A stretch of 58,589 nt of DNA from Nitratireductor sp. (GCA_017854535.1 JAFMHL010000027.1:1-58589); one strand, 5' to 3'. Positions 1 through 10,095 are shown, numbered from the stretch's first letter. Program-made: numbers and translations. The notes: generated from the letters alone by a model not told the origin.

Positions 1-76
1 TGTCCTCTGCATTGCGGTTATATGTCTTGGAAGCTGTCCGCTCCAAGCTATAAATAAACGGGTACATGCTCCAATT

Positions 77-3000
77 TCACTGAGCATTTAACAATTCTTC
101 GATGTTTCGAAAAATATCCGGGGCGTATGAAGCATCAGGTTCTGGCAAGGGCTTTATCACAAAACCGTTTTTCTGCTGACTATCTGTTTGGGTAGCCTCA
201 GCTTCGCGTCGCAATTTTTCAGTAGCGATCTTTTCTGCTTCTAGTTTTTCAGCAGCAATGCGTTCTTTTTCAGCATTGGCCTTTTCAATGGCTTCGCGCT
301 GAGCAACGGCTTTTTCTTCAGCCAAACGTTCTTTTTCTTTTTGAGCTGCGGCTTCTTCCGCAAGTCTTTTCCGTTCTGCTTCTTCAGCGGCTAACCGTTC
401 AGCTTCCAAGAGCCTTTCCGTCTCAATACGCAGCAGCTCTTCTCTTTCCTCAGCCAACCTTTGTTCCTCTAACCGCGCAGCTTCAGCAGCAAGTCGTTCT
501 GCTTCTTCCCGCGCCAAACGATCCGCTTCTTCTTTGGCGAGACGCTCTGCTTCTTCTCGCGCCAGCCGCTCCTCCTCTTGCTGCTTTGCAAAAAGCCATT
601 GATCGCGGGAGCGAGACTTTAGTAGCTCATATCTAAAACGTTGCTTTTCGAGGATCGAAGCCTGTAAAATCTCAACACGTCTCTGTTCGTTTTCAAAAGA
701 GCGAATGGATAGATATCCCTCCATGGCTGCACTGTCGACAGCAAGCTTTGGTGCGCCCACGAGTCCGCTCCATGACAACCGAACATCAGGATTACCCCCC
801 GATACGCTTTGTTTTCCTGGATCAGGGAACAAGCGGATTTCTGTTGATTGTTCGCCAGAAATGAGATCAATTTCAACACTGCCCACAGGAGCCGATCTTC
901 CACCACTTACAGCACCACTAAGAGAGATATTTCGAAATTGTAGACTGCCTCGCGAGATCGAAAATGGCGCTTCCAGATCAGTTATTTCCAAATTACCTTG
1001 AGCAAAAACATCGCGGATCATCGGGGTAATATTTGTTGAATTGATTTCGAAACCCTCAACATCTGCAGCCTCGATGATCGGTGTGATATCGTTATTTCCG
1101 ATGCCTTCAATTTGTCCTTCTTTCATTGCCAGCAGACCACTGCCTGCCATCGAACGAATGAGCGCTGATGGACTGCCGCCGCTGGCCTCCACTGTACCCA
1201 CTATATTGGCCTTGCCGGAAACAGAGGGGCTAATATCAAAATTTTCCAAAACGTTGGCGCTATCAACATTGGTGGCTGTCCACTGACCATTAACAACTGC
1301 AGTTCCTTCAGAGTTTGTGAAAGCCGCGCTGCCTGAAAGGTCCGCCTCTAACCAAATTGCCGACATGGAATTAATCGACATATCGCCATCTTTGATATTC
1401 AAATCGAGCAGTAAATCGCTGGCCAGTTGCTCAAACCCAATATCCGCTTGATTTGCCTTTATTTTCAACTGGGCATCAATTCCTATCAAAGCCGGAGAAG
1501 AGAACTCTGTTTCGGACAACGCTCCCAATTCACTATAAAACGATTGACCAGTTGCCAAAGCGAGCAACACATTCATACTTACCGCATCAACAACGAGATC
1601 ACCTCTGTATGAACTTGCCCCTGCTGCATTTATCTCACGGACTAGTTCCCCGGAAAATGCATTGCCATATAACTGGCCTTTTTCGAAGGTCAGGGTATTC
1701 GCGATATCATTGCCTGTTTGCCAACGAAACTTGGTCGACAAAGGCGCTACATCACCAAGGATAGAATTAAGCTCCGGTAGAAAATACCCAAATGACGTTG
1801 CATAGGGGGAGAAGTTCTGTGATCCCAAAGTCACGTCAAAGTCTAAACTAGGAACCTCGCCATCCAGATCCTTTATTAATCCTTTTGCTGAAAAGGCCGT
1901 ATCATCCGTATTTGCAGAAACGATGGTCGAATAGCCCTCTTCGTTAGAGCCAGCAGTTTCGAAAACCAATTTTAGTGGCGTTTCCAATTCACCGTAAATT
2001 GGGTCAAATCCTAATTCAGCGAGACCAATTTGCTTAAGCAGCAGCGAGCCATTTTCATTATCTGCTTCAATCGACGATTCAATCCAAATATCTTCAAATT
2101 TGTTTAAGCTACCCCTGAACCCACCGCGCATTGCAATAGTTGTCCCGCCAATTTCACCTGATACAATAAAACGGCTTCGGGCCGGAGCGTCCTGATCCGC
2201 ATTTGAATCCAAAACGATTTTCAAAGCTGTATTCTTAGAAAGTCCGGCATCGCCAACAAGCGCGCGAAGTCCAGGATTCCAACCAACTCTTTCCCCAAGC
2301 GTTTCGGCAATCAAACTCAAATCGCCAGCATCCAAATCAATCGAGATATTTCCCTTTGATTGCTCCAATATATTGGCAATCTGTCCAGTGGATTTGAGAT
2401 TGGCACCAAGAAAATCACGGGCATTCAGTTTGGAAATAGAAAGCTCGCCGCCTTTATACTGAAACTGCAAATCAACATCCGCAGCAGTCAAATCAAAACC
2501 GGATAATGTTCCAGCTTTCAACATCACATCAAAATCATTGTTAAGGCTGATGCTGTCTTTTCCTGCCAGTAATGCCGCGATGCCGCGCAGATCTTCCAAG
2601 CGAACATTATCGCCATTCAAGTTCGCAACAATACCTGGCAGAAAAACCTCTTTTCCATCGCCAGAAGTTTGAACAGTTTCGAAAGGGTTTAAACGCTTGA
2701 TATTTCCAGTAAGCTTATTTTGATCTAGAATGAGCTCCATCTGGTCAAGGCTGATTTGATCCCGAGTCATAGTTACATTAGCGGAAAGCCCTGCCGACGA
2801 AAGACGGCGAATAGCAGGGTCAACTTCACCGGCGGCCCAAGACGCGAAGCCCGAAGGTTGAGAGGACGCAATAAGCAAATCGCCATGGAACCCGAAAGTT
2901 TCACCGCTGCCTAATCTTCCCTTTGCCTCAACACGCGTGCTGCCCGGAAAACTTGAAGCAAACCGAACGATTTCCCAATCACTACCAAATGGGCGAACAA

Positions 3001-4183
3001 CTGTGCTCACTTCTCGAATAAATGTATCCCCAGCAATAATAGCTGGAATTTCTATATCAATTTGCCCTTTGAATGGCGGGACGGGAACTTGTTCCAATAT
3101 TTCACCAAACAGCGCAATTCGCTCTTTCATGGAGTTGGCAACAGCACTCTCCCCTTCCCGCATTTTGGCGATGCGATTGATATCTATCTGTCTACCATCA
3201 ATTTGAAGTTGGAAATCCACGCCACCCTTTAGTTGAGCCCGCCCAATGCCGGTGAGCGAATACGGGTCTTCCGGACTGCCTATATCAATGCGGTATTCAG
3301 GCAGGGTTAGCTCAGTTGGATCCAGCGTAAAATCACCGGATATGGCAACTGGAAGCGCCGCAACTGTTCCAGAAGCAAGTCGAACATCTTTGCCGTTTAC
3401 AGGCCTGAGATCAAACTTACCGCCCCATGACAGAATATTGTTCTTTAGCGAAACCACACCATCTGCAGCGAGTTCATATGGTTTATCCAACCGGATCATT
3501 CGCGTCTTCAATCGTACAGATTGATCGTCAGATAAACGCCCTGTTCCAATTTCAAATTGGCTCTCCTGGCCATCAACAATGCCAGCACCAGAGATTGTCC
3601 ATGGACCATACAAAGACAATGCCGAAACATTTGCGCTGATCTTCTCGCCGCGGATAACTCTATCTGGGTCTATGCCTTTCAAATTGAAAGCAGCATTGGT
3701 GATTTTCAAACTATCCAATTTGACCTGATCTGGGTCGACCACACTCTCTTGCCGCTCGGTCCAGGCAATCTTGCCGGCATCATCTATTTCAAGATTAAAT
3801 ACTGGACTATCTAAAGCCATATCTACGATGCGAACTTCACCAGAAAGAAACGGCAATAATTCAACATTTGCCGAAAACCGCTCAACCGTCATCATCGGTT
3901 CGTTCTCAGCGTTTTCGCCAACGGCCAGTTGCGAAAAGCTGATCGACGGGAGCGGCAGCAATCGCACATCAGCATTGCCACCAACAATAACTTTTTGACC
4001 TATAATGCGCGAAGCCTGCCGTTCAAAGTCTTTCTTGTAGGCCGTCCAGTCGATAAAATACGGGGCTATCAGCGCTGTAAACAACGCAAGAACAACCAAG
4101 AACCCCAAACTGACAAACAGACGGAACAGCGTAAAATCTCCAAAATCAAACCGAAACTGCCCCAAAGCCTTTTGAGTGAACAA
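77..4183 (-). CDS. AsmA-like inner-membrane protein with long charged coiled-coil C-terminus
   Basis: This 1368-residue protein has one N-terminal membrane segment (about residues 22-42, ending in the APYFIDW stretch typical of AsmA proteins) followed by a very long, beta-rich, probably periplasmic region. AsmA-type proteins are now seen as possible bridges for lipid transport between the two membranes; that role here is inference. Residues of about 1201-1330 are almost only Glu, Ala, Arg, Lys and Leu in repeats such as EEAERLA, which should form a single long alpha helix like the TolA stalk. A 38-residue tail follows. The gene lies 26 bases behind the flavoprotein gene on the same strand, so the two may be co-transcribed. 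The family call is firm, the role is not. Confidence 0.85.
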   Translation of the reverse strand: MFTQKALGQFRFDFGDFTLFRLFVSLGFLVVLALFTALIAPYFIDWTAYKKDFERQASRIIGQKVIVGGNADVRLLPLPSISFSQLAVGENAENEPMMTVERFSANVELLPFLSGEVRIVDMALDSPVFNLEIDDAGKIAWTERQESVVDPDQVKLDSLKITNAAFNLKGIDPDRVIRGEKISANVSALSLYGPWTISGAGIVDGQESQFEIGTGRLSDDQSVRLKTRMIRLDKPYELAADGVVSLKNNILSWGGKFDLRPVNGKDVRLASGTVAALPVAISGDFTLDPTELTLPEYRIDIGSPEDPYSLTGIGRAQLKGGVDFQLQIDGRQIDINRIAKMREGESAVANSMKERIALFGEILEQVPVPPFKGQIDIEIPAIIAGDTFIREVSTVVRPFGSDWEIVRFASSFPGSTRVEAKGRLGSGETFGFHGDLLIASSQPSGFASWAAGEVDPAIRRLSSAGLSANVTMTRDQISLDQMELILDQNKLTGNIKRLNPFETVQTSGDGKEVFLPGIVANLNGDNVRLEDLRGIAALLAGKDSISLNNDFDVMLKAGTLSGFDLTAADVDLQFQYKGGELSISKLNARDFLGANLKSTGQIANILEQSKGNISIDLDAGDLSLIAETLGERVGWNPGLRALVGDAGLSKNTALKIVLDSNADQDAPARSRFIVSGEIGGTTIAMRGGFRGSLNKFEDIWIESSIEADNENGSLLLKQIGLAELGFDPIYGELETPLKLVFETAGSNEEGYSTIVSANTDDTAFSAKGLIKDLDGEVPSLDFDVTLGSQNFSPYATSFGYFLPELNSILGDVAPLSTKFRWQTGNDIANTLTFEKGQLYGNAFSGELVREINAAGASSYRGDLVVDAVSMNVLLALATGQSFYSELGALSETEFSSPALIGIDAQLKIKANQADIGFEQLASDLLLDLNIKDGDMSINSMSAIWLEADLSGSAAFTNSEGTAVVNGQWTATNVDSANVLENFDISPSVSGKANIVGTVEASGGSPSALIRSMAGSGLLAMKEGQIEGIGNNDITPIIEAADVEGFEINSTNITPMIRDVFAQGNLEITDLEAPFSISRGSLQFRNISLSGAVSGGRSAPVGSVEIDLISGEQSTEIRLFPDPGKQSVSGGNPDVRLSWSGLVGAPKLAVDSAAMEGYLSIRSFENEQRRVEILQASILEKQRFRYELLKSRSRDQWLFAKQQEEERLAREEAERLAKEEADRLAREEAERLAAEAARLEEQRLAEEREELLRIETERLLEAERLAAEEAERKRLAEEAAAQKEKERLAEEKAVAQREAIEKANAEKERIAAEKLEAEKIATEKLRREAEATQTDSQQKNGFVIKPLPEPDASYAPDIFRNIEELLNAQ

Positions 4184-4209
4184 TCACTCACGGCAACAGT
4201 ATCGAAACC

Positions 4210-5622
4210 TTAATCGGCAATCACTTTGCCGGGATTCATAATATTATCGGGATCAATAGCCTTTTTTATGGCACTCATAAATGCCCAACCGGAACCATGT
4301 TCCAATTCCATATACTTGCGCTTTCCCTGCCCGACACCATGTTCACCCGTGCATGTACCATCCATAGCAATCGCTCTTTCGGCAAGACGCTTTATCATTA
4401 TTTCGGCGCGCCGAACTTCGTCCTTGTCATCCATCATGATCAATGGCGTGCAATGAAAATTACCATCGCCCACATGGCCGATAATTGGTGCAATCAAATC
4501 CAGCTCTGCGATATCTTTCTGAGTTTCAGCAACACATTCAGCAAGCCTTGAAATAGGAACGCAGGCATCTGTTGCTATCCCCGATGCACCAGGGCGATAA
4601 GCCAACATTGCGAAATAGGCATTATGCCTTGCCTTCCAAAGTCGGTTACGGTCCTCGGACTTCTCAGCCCATTGTATTCCTGACCCGCCGTTTTGAGCAG
4701 CAATCTCCGTGAAAAATTCTATTTGTTCAGCAACGCCAGCATTTGATCCATGAAACTCTACAAACAACGTAGGCTCTTCCGCGTAATCAAGATGCGAATA
4801 TGCGTTGACCATCTTGACCTGCAATCCATCCAGCAACTCAATACGAGCAATTGGTATTCCAACCTGCATCGCCTGTATCGTTGTCTGGCAAGCAGCATCA
4901 ACAGATGGAAACTGGCAAACGCCAGCCGATATATTTTCTGGAACACCGTAAAGTTTTAGCGTTAGTTCAGTGATGATGCCAAGTGTGCCTTCAGAACCAA
5001 CGAGCAATCGTGTCAAATCATATCCCGCAGAGGTCTTCTTAGCCCGTCCAGCTGTTCGAATTACTTCGCCATTTGGCATAACTGCAGTAACATTCACTAC
5101 ATTGTCTTTCATCGTACCGTATCTGACGGCATTGGTACCTGATGCGCGGGTAGCTGCCATGCCTCCCAGCGATGCATTGGCACCTGGATCAATTGGAAAA
5201 AACAATCCGGTATCGCGAAGATAAACGTTCAAGGCCTCACGGGTGCAGCCAGCCTGAACGACGCAATCAAGATCTTCGCTGTTCACTTTAAGAACTTTGT
5301 CCATACGCGAGACATCGATTGAAATGCCGCCATAAGGCGCATTCACGCCGCCCTCGAGCGACGTACCTGTGCCAAATGCGATCACAGGAACCTTATATTC
5401 AGCACAGGTTCTAATGGCATCCTGAACATCTTGGGTTGATTCTGCGAAGATAACCGCATCTGGCATTTGCAAAGGTAAATAAGTTGTTGTGTGGGCATGC
5501 TGCTCCCGCAAAGCATTGCTATCTTGGAACAGCTCACCAAATCGCTGCTTTAAAACACCCAAGGCCTTTTGAAGTCCGGCATGATCCGGTGAATAATGAG
5601 ATACAGAACTAACAGAATTCAC
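4210..5622 (-). CDS. FAD-linked oxidase, D-lactate dehydrogenase (cytochrome) type
   Basis: A 470-residue flavoprotein of the GlcD/DLD group. The N-terminal half holds the PCMH-type FAD-binding domain (FGTGTSLEGGV near residue 102 and the later GSEGTLGI stretch). The C-terminal half is the FAD-oxidase C domain, with the GEHGVG motif at about residues 426-431 and the closing IDPDNIMNPGKV. Members oxidise D-2-hydroxy acids such as D-lactate or glycolate and pass electrons to cytochrome c or quinone. The substrate cannot be read from sequence alone, and D-2-hydroxyglutarate or glycolate are alternatives. No glcE/glcF subunit genes lie beside it, which favours the single-chain D-lactate type. It is divergent from the ClC gene across a 203-base gap that should hold both promoters. 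Confidence 0.88.
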   Translation of the reverse strand: MNSVSSVSHYSPDHAGLQKALGVLKQRFGELFQDSNALREQHAHTTTYLPLQMPDAVIFAESTQDVQDAIRTCAEYKVPVIAFGTGTSLEGGVNAPYGGISIDVSRMDKVLKVNSEDLDCVVQAGCTREALNVYLRDTGLFFPIDPGANASLGGMAATRASGTNAVRYGTMKDNVVNVTAVMPNGEVIRTAGRAKKTSAGYDLTRLLVGSEGTLGIITELTLKLYGVPENISAGVCQFPSVDAACQTTIQAMQVGIPIARIELLDGLQVKMVNAYSHLDYAEEPTLFVEFHGSNAGVAEQIEFFTEIAAQNGGSGIQWAEKSEDRNRLWKARHNAYFAMLAYRPGASGIATDACVPISRLAECVAETQKDIAELDLIAPIIGHVGDGNFHCTPLIMMDDKDEVRRAEIMIKRLAERAIAMDGTCTGEHGVGQGKRKYMELEHGSGWAFMSAIKKAIDPDNIMNPGKVIAD

Positions 5623-5825
5623 GATTTGACCTCCAAATAAATCTTGCCCTCAGCTTTACCTGATGAGGCAGAAAAGAAAAGCCCAAACAGGCTTTCCCCG
5701 CCCAATAAGGCCAAGGCAAGCCTCTTTCCCCGCGCGCTAATTGGACAAAATGCCACTATTGGCTTTTCATCTCGCTGTGCTTTTCGTATGGAAAAGGGCA
5801 GGCAACAATGAAATGAATTCTTTGC

Positions 5826-7463
5826 ATGTTAGAAGTCCTTAAACGGTTACCGGAAATAATTTACAACTGGGTAGCCCCAAACCTCAGACAGCATCTTGAT
5901 TCACGGCAACCAATTGTTTGGCTTTTGGCAAGCGCAGCCGGCTTAATTGTAGGGATTGCTGCCATCCTTTTTCGCGAGACAATCAACATCGTCCAATATT
6001 CTTGGACAGGGACATTTAGCGAAAAAATCAGCGAAGCTCTCGCCGAGTTACCTTGGTATACCGTTTTCTTAGGACCCGTCATTGGCGGATTACTGGTTGG
6101 CCTTTGCCTTGAGAAATTCCTTAACGCCAAAAGAACAAATGGCGTTGCCGATGTCATGGAAGCAAAAGCTTTGGCAAAAGACCATATTGAACTGCGCCAG
6201 GCCATAATTTCCAGCGGCGTAACGGCATTGTCTCTTGGGTCAGGCGCCAGTGCCGGACGAGAAGGGCCAATGGTCCATCTCGGCGCGGCCTTTTCCAGCG
6301 CCATTGCCCGCAAATTTAAATTGCCCGCTTGGGGTAAGCGAACCTTGTTGGGCTGCGGTGTCGCTGCAGCCGTATCAGCAAGTTTTAATGCTCCAATTGC
6401 CGGTGTTCTTTTCGCCCATGAGGTCATACTTGGGCACTATGCCATGCGCGCCTTCGTGCCGATTGTTATTTCATCGGTCGCCGCTACCATTCTCTCCAGA
6501 TTGTGGTTTGGCGATGTGGTCGCTTTCACAATACCGGACTATCAGATCACGTCTTTTTGGGAGTTTCCTGCCTTCGCTTTACTGGGCGTTGTTTGTGCTT
6601 TGGTGGCAGTTTTATTCCAGTTCGCACTGATCGGAGCAGACTATGTCTCGCGTGAGATCAAAATCCCGCTTTATCTGCGCCCTGCCCTTGGGGGTGTATG
6701 TCTTGGCGCAATTGCTCTTATCTACCCGCAAGTTCTAGGCGTAGGGTATGAAGCAACCGACCAGGCACTAAAATCCCAGTTACCTCTGACAATGCTGATT
6801 GGTCTTTTGTTTGCGAAAACCATTGCGACTGCCATCACGCTCGCATCACGCTTTGGCGGCGGGATATTCTCCCCATCGCTTTATTTGGGCGCAATGGCGG
6901 GCGGCGCATTTGGCATTATCGCAGCAGCAGCTTTTCCCCAATTCGCCTCAAGTGACGGGCTTTATGCAATCCTTGGCATGGGAGCTGTCGCAGCCGCTGT
7001 ACTTGGCGCACCGATTTCAACAACGGTTATGGTGTTCGAGCTCACGGGCGGATATGCGCTATCTATTGGATTGCTACTCACCGTCTCCATTTCGAATGGC
7101 ATAGCCCAGGCATTACACGGGCACTCTTTCTTCCATTGGCAACTGGAAATGCGTGGTCTGTTTATTCATGATGGGCCCCAAAGGCATTTGTTACGCCAAA
7201 GACGGGTGAAGGATTTTATGACTGAGTTAACACCAGAAGAAGGTCCACTGGAGTTTGATGAGGAGCTGGGAACCACATTCTTGAAACCGTCTTGGACGCT
7301 GGAATTTGCCCTAAGGACATTCGATACCGGAGGCCACAGCAAACTTCCTGTTGTAGACGAAAACGACGAGACAAAAATTATCGCTTGGGCTGTCCAAACC
7401 CATGGCCTTCGATATTTCAATACAGCACTGGTTGAGGCAACGGCCGAAGAACATCAACATTAG
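5826..7463 (+). CDS. ClC-family chloride channel or transporter
   Basis: A 545-residue polytopic membrane protein. The ClC signature GREGP is at residues 144-148, so the gating glutamate is E146. The FNAPIAGVLF helix (187-196) and the later GGGIFSPSL selectivity motif are present. About 100 C-terminal residues after the last membrane segment look like a partial or single CBS-like cytoplasmic domain. Two key positions differ from E. coli ClcA: the inner proton glutamate (E203 there) aligns with V200, and the ion-coordinating serine (S107 there) aligns with N105. These suggest channel-like or otherwise altered transport, and I infer this only from hand alignment. The start is the first ATG of the frame; no strong ribosome site precedes it. 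Confidence 0.92.
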   Translation: MLEVLKRLPEIIYNWVAPNLRQHLDSRQPIVWLLASAAGLIVGIAAILFRETINIVQYSWTGTFSEKISEALAELPWYTVFLGPVIGGLLVGLCLEKFLNAKRTNGVADVMEAKALAKDHIELRQAIISSGVTALSLGSGASAGREGPMVHLGAAFSSAIARKFKLPAWGKRTLLGCGVAAAVSASFNAPIAGVLFAHEVILGHYAMRAFVPIVISSVAATILSRLWFGDVVAFTIPDYQITSFWEFPAFALLGVVCALVAVLFQFALIGADYVSREIKIPLYLRPALGGVCLGAIALIYPQVLGVGYEATDQALKSQLPLTMLIGLLFAKTIATAITLASRFGGGIFSPSLYLGAMAGGAFGIIAAAAFPQFASSDGLYAILGMGAVAAAVLGAPISTTVMVFELTGGYALSIGLLLTVSISNGIAQALHGHSFFHWQLEMRGLFIHDGPQRHLLRQRRVKDFMTELTPEEGPLEFDEELGTTFLKPSWTLEFALRTFDTGGHSKLPVVDENDETKIIAWAVQTHGLRYFNTALVEATAEEHQH

Positions 7464-7582
7464 CCTTTTTCACATTTGCCACCGTGTGCATACCTGTACA
7501 ATTTTAATGAAATATTTGGGATAACCCACAACAAAATTGTAATCACTTTGCATTAAAAATCGGCTCCAGCAGGGGCTTATTT

Positions 7583-9433
7583 ATGTTCAAGAAAAACATT
7601 ATTCCATTCTTAAAGCGATTTATGAACCACGAAGGTGGCAACTACGCGATGATTTTCGCGATTTGCGCGCCTGCACTTTTCGGCGCGATCTCTATTGCCG
7701 TTGAAACCTCCAAATTGTCTAAAGAACGCGGAGATCTGCAAAACGCGCTGGACGTTGCTGCCCTAGCCACAGGTAAACATCTTGCTGAAACGACTGACGA
7801 AGTAACACTCAAAGCTTATGCGAAAGCGTATTTTGAAGCCAATCTTGATCCCGAAATAAAAAACGAATTGGTCACATTCGGTTTCCAATTTGTCGAAGCG
7901 CCAAACAGCGGCAAGCGAATACGCCTAACTGCACAATATGATTATCCCGTATTGATGCCATTTTTGAAAACCGATGAAGTTGCCATGGCAATTTCTTCTG
8001 ATGTTACTGCAGGCAATCGCACCATTGAAGTTGCAATTGTGATCGATAATTCAGGCTCCATGGATTCTTATACGGGCAATACTAGAACAACGCGCATGGA
8101 AAAAGCCAAGGAAGCCGCCACAACCCTTACCAACCAATTATTCGGACTTGCCAATATTTCAAACAAACCTGATCCGGTGCGTATTTCTGTTGTCCCGTTT
8201 GGACACTCAGTAAATGTCGGAAGCGACAACCGTGGCGAACCATGGATGGACATGAACGGGTGGTCTTCTGTTCACAACGAGAACATTGCCTGGGATTCAA
8301 CCGATATACGCGGCGATAAATGGCCTAATACAGTGGCGGCCGGCGCAGGGATCAAAGGTGCCATAAACGGCAATATAACTCGCCCTCCTTCAACTGGCGT
8401 TGTGGCTGTTGAATGGCTAACACGATGGACTTTGTTTGACGATCTGGGAACCAGCTGGGGTGGATGCGTGGAAATGCGCCCCTGGCCCTATCATACAACA
8501 GATGACGAACCATCAGACCTTAATCCTGATACACTGATTGTGCCTATGTTCGCTCCGGACGAGCCCGATGATATGGGACGAAGTGAAGACAACGACTATT
8601 CAAATAGCTACCTCGATGATTATCGACGAGCCTACGCTGATAACAACCCGAATGCGAATGATCGTTTAACCGAGACAGATCGCTATGGCCGCCATTACAT
8701 GGTGGAGTATGTGAATGGTAAAGGTTGGAACAGAGACAGATATGAACGCCAGCATTGGCGCCAAGATTGGTCAATGAAGTATCATCCAGACGCTAAGAAC
8801 AACAGATACAATGATCGCCGAAGCCGCGACTACGGCAACTACGGCCCTAATATGGGTTGCACCACAGCAGAGTTAACTCCTCTGTCGGATACTCCAGCTA
8901 CCGTAACTAACGCAATTGATGAAATGGAAGCTGGCGGGTTTACGAATGTTCAAGCGGGCATTTCATGGGGTTGGAAAACCTTGTCTGCCGGAGAACCGTT
9001 CACTGAGGGCCGTGGCTATGATGAACTTGAAAACGACAAATACATAATTGTTCTAACCGACGGCAACAATACCTACCCTTCACAGCGAACCTATAACTAT
9101 TCTCAATACACCTCTTGGGGATATGAGAAAAGTGACCGTGTTTTCGAAGGCATCGATTCTAATCAAAGTGAAATTGGAGCGATGAATATTCACACCGCTT
9201 CTACCTGCGATAATATCAAAGCCATCCAAGACGCAGACAGCGAGGCAGCGTACAAGATTTTCACAATTGCCTATGATGTGTCAGACGGATCAAGCGTCAA
9301 GGACCTGTTATATGGTTGCGCATCTTCAAAGCCTGACGGCTCGAAATATTATTACGATGTTTCAGGCGATGCACTAAGTGCCGCTATGCGCGCCATCGGC
9401 AATGAAATATCTGATTTGAGAATATCTCAGTAA
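7583..9433 (+). CDS. TadG-like pilus-assembly protein with von Willebrand A domain
   Basis: A 616-residue protein. Residues of about 18-40 (GGNYAMIF followed by a hydrophobic stretch) match the N-terminal anchor of TadE/TadG Flp-pilus proteins. A von Willebrand A domain begins near residue 150 with the metal-binding DxSxS motif as DNSGSM (D155, S157, S159), and the domain resumes after an insertion with YIIVLTDGNN. The insertion (about residues 326-423) is rich in Asp, Asn, Tyr and Arg and looks disordered. No other tad genes are in the window, so this is an orphan TadG-like gene whose role is uncertain: surface adhesion or cell-envelope scaffolding. An AGGGGC ribosome site precedes the ATG. 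The 3' end overlaps the opposing glyoxalase-fold gene by 7 bases. Confidence 0.85.
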   Translation: MFKKNIIPFLKRFMNHEGGNYAMIFAICAPALFGAISIAVETSKLSKERGDLQNALDVAALATGKHLAETTDEVTLKAYAKAYFEANLDPEIKNELVTFGFQFVEAPNSGKRIRLTAQYDYPVLMPFLKTDEVAMAISSDVTAGNRTIEVAIVIDNSGSMDSYTGNTRTTRMEKAKEAATTLTNQLFGLANISNKPDPVRISVVPFGHSVNVGSDNRGEPWMDMNGWSSVHNENIAWDSTDIRGDKWPNTVAAGAGIKGAINGNITRPPSTGVVAVEWLTRWTLFDDLGTSWGGCVEMRPWPYHTTDDEPSDLNPDTLIVPMFAPDEPDDMGRSEDNDYSNSYLDDYRRAYADNNPNANDRLTETDRYGRHYMVEYVNGKGWNRDRYERQHWRQDWSMKYHPDAKNNRYNDRRSRDYGNYGPNMGCTTAELTPLSDTPATVTNAIDEMEAGGFTNVQAGISWGWKTLSAGEPFTEGRGYDELENDKYIIVLTDGNNTYPSQRTYNYSQYTSWGYEKSDRVFEGIDSNQSEIGAMNIHTASTCDNIKAIQDADSEAAYKIFTIAYDVSDGSSVKDLLYGCASSKPDGSKYYYDVSGDALSAAMRAIGNEISDLRISQ

Positions 9434-10008
9434 GCTTTTTTCGGTCCACGGTCCGCAGAAAGACTTTCCTGATTTTGTTTCACCAGTTCTTCAATGGCGT
9501 CAGCCAGATGTAACTCTGCGATATGATGATCCCCGCGTTCAATTCTAATTTTATGGGCTTGCATCAACACGTTGCTATGAGTGTAGCCATATGGCGGTTC
9601 AAATTTGTAGGTGGCCAATTCGATCAATAAACCCAGCGGATCCTTGAAATAAATCGAATCCATAAACCCGCGATCTTTCACACCAGAGTGACCAATCTTA
9701 CGCGCCTCTAACCGTTCGACTGCTTGTGCAAAAACAACACGAGAAACATTGAATGCGAGATGATGCACACATCCAGCTTCCGTTGGCGTGCGTCGCTTGT
9801 CCGGTTTACGATTTTCATTGGTAAAAATTGTAATGAGACGACCGTCACCTGGATCAAAATACAGATGGCTCTCTTGTTCGTCATCAAGATTTGGTTGCTC
9901 AAAAACAAAAGGCATGCCCAACACACCTTCCCAAAAATCCAGGCTGGTCTGACGGTCCACTCCGGTCAATGTAATATGATGAACACCTTGAACCTGAAGT
10001 TTTTGCAT
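9427..10008 (-). CDS. VOC (glyoxalase/dioxygenase fold) family protein
   Basis: A 193-residue protein of the vicinal oxygen chelate fold. It opens with HHITLTGVDR, where the first metal-ligand His is expected, has a second half starting VHHLAFNV, and ends its core with DPLGLLIELA, which supplies the metal-binding Glu. The C-terminal extension after about residue 150 (EPPYGYTHSN onward) resembles ring-cleaving dioxygenase-like proteins of the MhqO type rather than plain glyoxalase I. The reaction cannot be assigned. It lies downstream of the helicase gene on the same strand, but a 14-base-pair hairpin separates them, so it may have its own promoter. Its stop overlaps the end of the convergent TadG-like gene. 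Confidence 0.8.
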   Translation of the reverse strand: MQKLQVQGVHHITLTGVDRQTSLDFWEGVLGMPFVFEQPNLDDEQESHLYFDPGDGRLITIFTNENRKPDKRRTPTEAGCVHHLAFNVSRVVFAQAVERLEARKIGHSGVKDRGFMDSIYFKDPLGLLIELATYKFEPPYGYTHSNVLMQAHKIRIERGDHHIAELHLADAIEELVKQNQESLSADRGPKKAY

Positions 10009-10047
10009 ACAGCACCTTTAGAACGTCAGTTTGACACTAAAGATAAC

Positions 10048-10082
10048 CTATCGCTCTTTGAGATGATGTCAAAGAGCGATAG
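10048..10082 (-). terminator. 14-bp perfect hairpin after the RNA helicase gene
   Basis: CTATCGCTCTTTGA (10048-10061) pairs perfectly with 10069-10082 across a 7-base loop. It begins 13 bases beyond the helicase stop. On the minus strand the bases that follow are GGTTATCTTT, a weak U tract, so this is either an imperfect intrinsic terminator or a stabilising 3' end. Confidence 0.55.
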
Positions 10083-10095
10083 TCAATTGCCAAAA

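Noticed and set aside
26-47. Hairpin CTTGG(A)AGC with GCTCCAAG after the AsmA-like gene as a terminator
   Set aside because: It has a bulge and no T run on either strand, so I do not call it.
5861-6427. 188-codon minus-strand open frame inside the ClC gene
   Set aside because: Antisense shadow; no ribosome site and no recognisable domain.
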